From positions 3,642 to 40,838 of the forward strand of contig FLMG01001853.1 in assembly GCA_900088475.1 (NCBI GenBank): DNA of 37,197 nucleotides, given 5' to 3'. Source of the stretch: Hyphochytrium catenoides. Lineage: Eukaryota; Sar; Hyphochytriomycetes; Hyphochytriales; Hyphochytriaceae. The notes under the pieces were generated by a model that ran no database searches, had not been told where the DNA came from, and worked only from the letters and a program-made list of their open reading frames with translations. A program made the position numbers and the translations under genes. Below, piece by piece: positions 31,144-37,197 of the stretch; positions within the stretch are counted from its first letter, which is position 1; every line of letters begins with the position of its first letter.

Positions 31144-33069
31144 ATGAAGGATCTTGCAAGCTTCCAGATGACCCTAAAGGGTAAGTATCCCTCTCCTCCA
31201 CCAACCGTGCAACCTTTCTCTCACACTGATGGATCCCACCTTGGCTTGTTTCCTTGCAGCTCTCAGCGGCACTCCTGCAGGCCTTGCCCTCCTCGCTCTC
31301 GGCGCGGCCTTCACGCTCCGCTTTGCCATCGGAGGTCTCCTAGCCTTGTACACTTTCTTTCTCCGGCCCGCGAAGAATCTTAAAAAGTATGGCTCTTGGG
31401 CTGTCGTGACTGGCGCCACCGATGGCATTGGAAAGGCGTATGCTATTGAGCTGGCCCGCAGAGGACTGAACGTCCTGCTGATCAGCAGAACCACCTCCAA
31501 GCTCGAAGAAGTGCAGAAAGAGATCTCTGAGAAGTATAACAAAGTGACAGTGAAGACTTTGGTCGTTGATTTCTCAGACTTTAATGAGGAGATCAGAAAT
31601 AAGACGAAGGCAGTCCTAGAAGAGATCAAGGACATCGCCGTCCTGGTCAACAACGTCGGCCTCTCTTATGATTTCCCGATGTTCTTCTCCGAGCTTGAAG
31701 AGAAGGCTGTGAAGAACCTGTTAGAGCTGAACGTGAGCTCTGTTGTCTGGATGACCCGCCTGGTTCTGCCTCTGATGGAACAGAAGAGGAAGGGCGCCAT
31801 TGTGAACATTAGCTCCGGCTCCTCTGTTCTTCCTTGCCCGTTGCTATCTGAATACTCTGCAGCCAAAGGGTTAGTGTCGCTGTCGCTTTGCACGAGGGGC
31901 CAGCTCTGGCTCTTTGTCGCCCTCAAGACCTCTCCTGTCCCCCAGATTGTTGCCAATGCTCCCTTCTTTCTCCTTCTTTGCTTGACTCTTTCGACACTTC
32001 CCACCATGTCTTGTCCCCTCTGTCTCAGAAGAGATACTTCCTTGTTTCGCCTCTGCTTTTGACGTGCCTGTCACTTGCCTTGCTGACCGCATGAGCCCCT
32101 GACAGTCGTACTTTTGGTCCGCTTTCCTGGGTCTCTTTTTTCCCACCTAGCCCTTGAGGCCTAAGATTATTGGCTCGCAAGGACAGCTAGTATGCTCTTC
32201 TGCATCCTGTTACTTTGTTCATCTTCCCAGCCCCGCTCTCTCTCTCTGTCTGTGTCTTTCTCACAAGCACTCTTTCACATCTGCTAGGTTTGTGAACAGC
32301 TTCACCCGTTCGCTGGCCAAGGAGGCGAAGGCCAAGGGCGTGGACGTGCAGGTCCAGTTCCCAATGTTCGTCACGACAAAGCTCTCCAAGATTCGTCGCG
32401 CGTCTTTCTTCACGCCCAGCCCCAAGACTTTTGCAGTGCACGCTGTGAACCAGATTGGCTATGAGACGGCGATCTCCCCTTACTGGCCCCACGCTCTTCA
32501 AATCTTTGTCGTGAAGCTCTTTCCTGAGTGGCTCCAGAACCAGGTGAGCTCCTAGGATACGTCTGGAGGTGAACCTTGGGAAGGAGATAGGCGGAGGGAA
32601 TCGAGGGTGATCGAAGAAAGAGGTGATTTCAAGAGATTTCTGAGCTGTGGAGAAGTAGAGAGTGATTGGGAGGGGAAGGAACAGGCTGATGCCTCAGTAG
32701 AATTTAACTTAGGGCGTTGGGAGTACCTGAACAGGGTTTAGCCGCACTGAAAGAGAGAGAACGGCGAGAGAGAGGACCGAAGAGGAGAGCAAGAGCGACC
32801 GGGCGCGAGAGAGCAACCGAAAAAGAGGGAGAGCAACAGAAAGAGAGTAACTGAAAGAGAGAGAGATTGAAAGAGAGAAGGGAGAGGGAAAGAGTGCTGC
32901 GCTGGGCGAGTTGGAGGTTTGAGGGATATGGAAAAATGGAACTGGACCCCTGAGAAAGTTAGCTCTGCTCTCTCATTATTACTGTTACAATCTCTTCATG
33001 GTGCAGATCGTGTGGAGCCAGCACATCTCTCTACGCAGCCGCGCTCTGAAGAAGCTGAAGCAGAAGTAG
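31144..33069 (+). CDS. Very-long-chain 3-oxoacyl-CoA reductase (KCR/HSD17B12)
   Basis: Performs the second step of very-long-chain fatty acid elongation: NADPH-dependent reduction of 3-ketoacyl-CoA in the ER membrane. Exons: 31144-31180, 31260-31869, 32288-32543, 33007-33069, all in frame, giving 321 residues (human HSD17B12: 312). A hydrophobic N-terminal segment (GLALLALGAAFTLRFAIGGL) is followed by KKYGSWAVVTGATDGIGKAY (cofactor motif TGxxxGIG at 63-70), the NNVG motif, and a catalytic Ser198-Tyr211-Lys215 set (NISSGSS, EYSAAK). The C terminus ends KLKQK, fitting a K(x)Kxx ER-retrieval signal. An ATG at 31229 would also give an open frame, but it lies in what looks like intron 1 (GTAAGT at 31181, TTGCAG before 31260), so ATG 31144 is preferred. 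Intron 3 contains a GA-rich tract on the sense strand. Confidence 0.93.
32755..32895. repeat. GA-rich tract in KCR intron 3
   Basis: Imperfect GAGA/GAAAGAGA repeats with ACGGCG, GACCGAA and CAACAGAAAGAG interruptions within the intron 32544-33006. A unit of the form GAGCAACNGAAAGAG recurs. Confidence 0.8.
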
Positions 33070-33265
33070 AGAGCCCTGCGTGACCATAAAGGATACTATA
33101 AAAGAGCGCTGCTCAAAGCTACCTTGAGGTAGTAATACATAATGTTAGACATCTGGCATCGTCCAGTTCCGTTCGTCCTCTTTGTTTTGCTCTCTCTCCC
33201 CCTCTCTCCCTCTCTCTCTGTCTTCGCGCTGGGCCTTAGAATGCCGCCACTATGCTTGGGGAGCA

Positions 33266-35833
33266 CTAAGCGGAGCGAAGACTGTGGATCCAGGCCGTGA
33301 CATTGTTCGTGGCTGACTCGAGATCTGTAAAGACAAGGAGGAAGTGAGACACTCTGTTCGGACGCTTTGGGCGTGGTTAGAGAAAGACAACTGAAGGTAG
33401 ACAAACCAGAGAGATAACAAACGCTGGGTAGACGGAGGAGCAGAGATCCTGAGAGAGAGAGAGATAAAAATTGAGCTGCTACTCTTACCTGTGGCTCCAT
33501 TTTTCACTAGCCAGGGCGAGCCAAGGAGCACTTCGCACGGCAACCTATTGTTGCTCTACAAAGTTGTTGGACGGCTTCTTGTGAGTCAAGGGAAGAAAGT
33601 ATCATTCCTATACGCACTTACATCCTTCTGGACGCAGCTTGAAATGAAGGAGCAGAACTCAGGAGAAAAGTGCTCTATGGACACCCAGCGAAGCAAGCGT
33701 TAGTGATGGCTGAATAGAGAGAGAGGGAGGGAGAAAGAAAGAGAGAGAGAAAGAGAGAAAAGAAGAAGATATAACGCTTGAAGATGAAGATAACTAGCAA
33801 GCAGCAGTAGTTACCTGGGTTCAAAGTCGGCGTCGGATAATCCAGCAGAGTTTGGACCAACTGCACGAGATGGCGTCAGTCTCTCTAGCGCTCTATGGAG
33901 ACAACCACACGTCTGTTCCCATTTCCTTATTCGCTCGTCTTCTCTCTTTCATCTCTCTCAAATCTTCTCTTCCACTGTCATTCCGTTTTCACTCTCTGTC
34001 GTTTCTCACTTTTCTTATCGTTGCTCATTCTGGTCCCCGGCTGTCGTCTTGAGCACGGCTAGCTAAACTGTACTCTGCTCTGCTTCTCATTCTCTCTCTC
34101 TCTTTCATTCTCATTCTCTCTCTCTCTCTCTCTCGCTCCCCCTCCCTCTTTCTATCTTTTTCTCCCTTCTCTCCCGTTCTCACTGTTCTCCCTCATGCAC
34201 ACCCCTAAGTTGGTCTGACGGTTCAGGTCGCCCTCGGTCTAGCTTCTTCGGTGCTGCTGGCTTAGATTCTTACCTCGATATAGTTATCACTGACTGGGTA
34301 AGCGAACCTTCCTGTCGCACACTGAATGAGAACGAGACCTAAGCTCCAGATGTCTGACTTATAGCTGAGAGAGAGAGAGAGAGAGAGAGAGACAGGAAGA
34401 GAGAGAGAGAGAGAGAGACCGAGGAAGGAGAGACAAATTAGTATTTCGAGACTTCCTTCAAAAGGAGGTAGACAACCATTGAGGATACCTGTAGGGCTTG
34501 CCTGCGATTCGTTCGGGAGACATGTACTGATATGTGCCCACGAAGGTAGAGCACATCGCTAGTTGTCAGACAGATGTTAGTGCCAGATATCCGCGAGGCC
34601 ATACGAGGTAAGAGAGTATTGAACGTTAGGGGTTAAGCAATTGGGAGGCGGAGGCGAGAGCGAGACAAAGGGAAACAAGAGAGAGAGCGAGAGAGAGCTA
34701 CGTCTGGAAGGCATGATGACTCCAGAAGCGGTCAAGACTACGCGGAATCGTGACAGAGGGCCAAGAAAGAGCAAGCACACGTAAGAAGCAGAGGGAGCTT
34801 TGGAAGCCTGAAGACAAACGCAAAAGAAGACCGCAAGAGAGAGAGAAAGACAGACACAAAGAGAGAGAGAGAGAGAGAAAGACACAAGGAGACCGAGAGA
34901 GTGAGAGCGACAGGATATGCCTTCTATAATTGGTCACCTATGGAATCTTTGAGCTCCTTCGTGATGCCGAAGTCAGCGAGCTTCACTTGTCCCTTCCCGT
35001 TGATTAGGATATTGGATGGCTTGATGTCTCGGTGCACAATCTTTCTCTTCTTGAGATAACAGAGTGCAAAAAGCATCTGGTAGGCCATGTTAGCCAGAGC
35101 GCGCTCAGGAATGCGCTGTAAGGACGCTAGCAGGTCAGTTATAGCACCGCCATCCATGAACTCCAGCGCGATTGAGATAGCTCCGTCCCGGTAGAACGCA
35201 CCGTAGAACGTCACGAGACAGGGGCACTGCAGCCAGGTAGGGATTGAAAGGAAAGAAAGAGTAAAAAAGAGGGGGAGAGAGAGAAAGAGAGAGTCGAAGA
35301 GAGAGAGAGAGTTAGAGTGACCCAGTCATCATACTAGGGAGGCTACGGTGGTTGCCACGTCACAGTCCTCTCAGCCACAAGGCCTAGCCAGCCCAACATG
35401 CCTATCCCTGAGACATTATAAGCTCTTCCCTGCACCTTGATCCCCTATCCTCAGCAGCTCCTCCGCAGCCAAAACGTCTTAAACCCCGATCGCCGCTACC
35501 CTTAATTGTTGTCCTCGGTACAGTTAGAAGACCAGCTCATACCTGTGCGTCAAAGAGCGTCCCCACTTCCCTGAGAAACTGGTCTCTCTTGCTCTTGTTA
35601 TAAATGTTGATCACCTTGATCGCTAGAGGCGTGCAGGTGGGCCGGTGCTGGGCTCTAAAGACGACGCTGCTGTTGCCAGCGCCGATGCGCTCAAAGTAGT
35701 CGAGCTCCTCGTGCACCACTGTGAAGGTCTTTGGGCTGTCTCTCATCACCACGCCGGTGCCGCTCACAGCTACATCGCCCTTGATGAAGACCTCGCCGTC
35801 CATGTCAAAGGAGTCATACATGGAGGATGACAT
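33266..35833 (-). CDS. MAP kinase kinase (MAP2K, STE7 family)
   Basis: Dual-specificity kinase expected to phosphorylate a MAP kinase. Minus-strand exons: 35833-35543, 35226-34938, 34558-34489, 34364-34274, 33860-33815, 33674-33622, 33555-33489, 33324-33266; all junctions in frame, 321 residues. Motifs: Gly-rich loop GAGNSS (51-56), ATP lysine K73 (LAIKVIN), Glu89 of helix C, catalytic loop HRDIKPSN (D164, N169), DFG D182 (LADFGITKEL), activation loop SIAMCSTFVGTYQYMSPERI with S192 and S197/T198 as the likely MAP2K phosphosites (S/T-x3-5-S/T), then GKPYSYKSDIWSLGL and the C-terminal RLPCEVLLGSPWLVKNGA. Splices rebuild the activation loop and the GKPYSYKSD motif, supporting the model. The tail is short, with no NTF2 domain like plant MKK3. 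Introns carry GA/CT repeats, and a GA tract (CT in sense) lies ~75 bases upstream of the ATG. Confidence 0.95.
33713..33768. repeat. GA-rich tract in MKK intron
   Basis: GAGAGAGGGAGGGAGAAAGAAAG-type repeat on the + strand, CT in the sense of the kinase gene, in the intron 33814-33675. Confidence 0.85.
34087..34150. repeat. CT microsatellite in MKK intron
   Basis: (CT)n with CATTCTCATT interruptions on the + strand within the kinase intron 34273-33861; it is GA in the sense of the gene. Confidence 0.85.
34367..34430. repeat. GA microsatellite abutting MKK splice acceptor
   Basis: (GA)n on the + strand, so (CT)n in the kinase sense. It runs directly into the acceptor TCTCAG before exon 4 (34364) and so forms that intron's polypyrimidine tract. 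Confidence 0.9.
35262..35313. repeat. GA microsatellite in MKK intron 1
   Basis: Imperfect (GA)n on the + strand in intron 1 of the kinase gene, CT in sense, a few tens of bases from the exon 2 acceptor. Confidence 0.85.
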
Positions 35834-37150
35834 GGTTGAGAGAGACAAAGTGACTCAAACGCCACAAACTGCACGTGCCAGGGGTACGAGTGAGAATAAC
35901 AAAGCGAGAGAGAGAGAGAGAGAGATCGCGATCGGAAAGACAGTCGCGCTTTAGAGCTTCATCAGAGCTTCAAGACAGTCATCACACTCTCCTGAGCACA
36001 ATCTGAGCCTCGCTGCCGTCCCCATCTGGGCCCGGATGATAGCATGATCTCTTCTTTCTCTCTCCCTCTCTCTGTAGAAAGACAAGGATTCTATTCACTA
36101 AGCGTAAGGTCGACAGGAGAAGATCCGCTGAGATCTAAGAGGCGATCATCAAGGTGGAACTGAGGATCCTACGAGCAGAACACATGCAGATGCCGCGGGC
36201 TGCAGAGGCAAAGGAACTGGACAGCACTAAGATATCAACAACAGCATGACAAGACTGACAGAGCAAAAAGAGAGAAAGAGACAAACAATAGGAAAGAAGA
36301 GAGAGAGAGAGAGAGAAGAACTGGAAGGCACTGTGCTAGCAGCTTCCACGCCGCCGCAGACTGAATGGCGCCGTGACCCCTCAACACACAGAACAGCGGA
36401 GGCTCAAGCACATTGAAGTTAAGGACGATCGAGGCTTCCTCCGCTCTTGCGAGCGCTTCCAGGCCGCCGTGTTGCACTTGCACTCGTCTGCAGAACAGTG
36501 TGGGACCGTAGGCGGCCGGTGCTGCTTGACCAACAAAGTGTGCACGAAGGAGGAAAAGGAAACGGAGTAAAAATGGTAGGCTTTATACTTCTTTGCCTTT
36601 TAGAAAGATGGAGGGAGGAGGAGGGGACACACAGAGTGAAGGTTTTATAAAGAAAGGCTTAAGAGAAGGGCCAAAAAGGGGAGGAGAGAGAGAGAGAGAG
36701 AGAGAGTTGGAGAAGGAAAGAGAGGGCTGAGTGCCTTTAATATTGAGCGATACAAAGATAAGGACCTCGAGACAGACGAGAGGACGTGATGAGAGGGAGA
36801 GACGGGAAGTATCAATCTTGCGGCTGGAAGGAGAAGAGTGAGGAGTGTGGACTACGTCTGGGTCACATCGTTGCACTGTCATCGTGAGAGCAGTAAGATC
36901 ATGCAGGGAAGGGGGAAGAAGAGAAGGAGAGAGAGAGACCCAAGACAGAGTGTCAGAGGAGAGACCACCTAGTTAGTCAGGGGAAGAGGCATGAAAGGCG
37001 GAGGTAAAGAGAGAGAGAGACGCAAGAATTCATAGCCGGATAGTGCATGATGTACAACCAGGAAGATAAATGGAGCGAGTGCGAGGCAAGAGAGGGAGAA
37101 AAAGAGAGCGACTAGAGAGAAAAGGGAGAGTGTTTATGTGAGTTTGTGTA

Positions 37151-37184
<34 letters not shown>

Positions 37185-37197
37185 TGTATGTGAGAGA
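35834..37197. other. Repeat-rich terminal region, no gene supported
   Basis: Upstream flank of the kinase gene. It contains several GA tracts on the + strand (about 35905-35926, 36297-36317, 36685-36706 and 37150-37184) and generally purine-rich + strand sequence from 36640 to the end. Open frames here (for example 36373-36570, +; 36583-36882, -) are short, without domains, or repeat-derived. A gene truncated by the window edge cannot be excluded. Confidence 0.5.

Noticed and set aside
31174-31653. 159-residue open frame (-)
   Set aside because: Antisense shadow of the KCR second exon.

Overview
This is a protist-type nuclear contig: every recognisable gene is eukaryotic, and most are split by short GT-AG introns of about 60-560 bases. 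Base composition looks roughly balanced by eye, and (CT)n/(GA)n microsatellites are abundant. The gene set (a bZIP fused to a PAS domain, a protein-only RNase P, a plant/protist-style MAP kinase kinase, FMO, and SMIM4 and CCNDBP1 homologues) rules out a prokaryote and argues against a fungus. A stramenopile or other microbial alga/protist is my best guess, because bZIP-PAS/LOV fusions are typical of stramenopiles, but the species cannot be fixed from the sequence.

Layout, left to right: a CT microsatellite; a bZIP-PAS transcription factor (+, about 636 or 978 to 2397); a gene-poor stretch; ribosomal protein eL6 (+, 4121-5178); a 70-residue SMIM4-like mitochondrial protein (-, 5724-5999); a TMEM14 family protein (+, 6754-7152); a nine-exon flavin-containing monooxygenase (+, 8689-11538); a FAM210/DUF1279 mitochondrial membrane protein (-, 11895-12581); a long CT repeat block; a roughly 17-exon coiled-coil protein (+, 13705-19697, with a 57-base N gap); the splicing factor YJU2B/CCDC130/Saf4 (-, 19983-21865); two candidate exons of an unrecognised small gene (-, 21952-22478); a complete 11-exon PRORP, protein-only RNase P (-, 22702-26338); an IQ-motif protein resembling IQCC (+, 27091-28718); a CCNDBP1/GCIP-family protein (-, 28754-30116); a very-long-chain 3-oxoacyl-CoA reductase/HSD17B12 (+, 31144-33069); a MAP kinase kinase (-, 33266-35833); and a repeat-rich tail with no gene I can support.

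The genes are unrelated housekeeping and regulatory functions (translation, tRNA processing, splicing, mitochondrial assembly, lipid elongation, signalling) and do not form a pathway cluster. Orientation often alternates, giving several tail-to-tail pairs (eL6/SMIM4, FMO/FAM210, coiled-coil/YJU2B, IQ/CCNDBP1 only 35 bases apart, KCR/MKK) and head-to-head pairs. Exon boundaries were worked out by hand from splice sites, phase and family conservation. For eL6, SMIM4, TMEM14, FMO, YJU2B, PRORP, CCNDBP1, KCR and MKK every junction keeps the frame. The coiled-coil gene, the bZIP-PAS start and the IQ gene's last exon are less certain. I found no tRNA, rRNA, CRISPR or recognisable transposon. The most notable items are the PRORP with an apparently altered zinc-binding cysteine pair, the bZIP-PAS factor without a LOV cysteine, and a recurring placement of CT tracts upstream of start codons.
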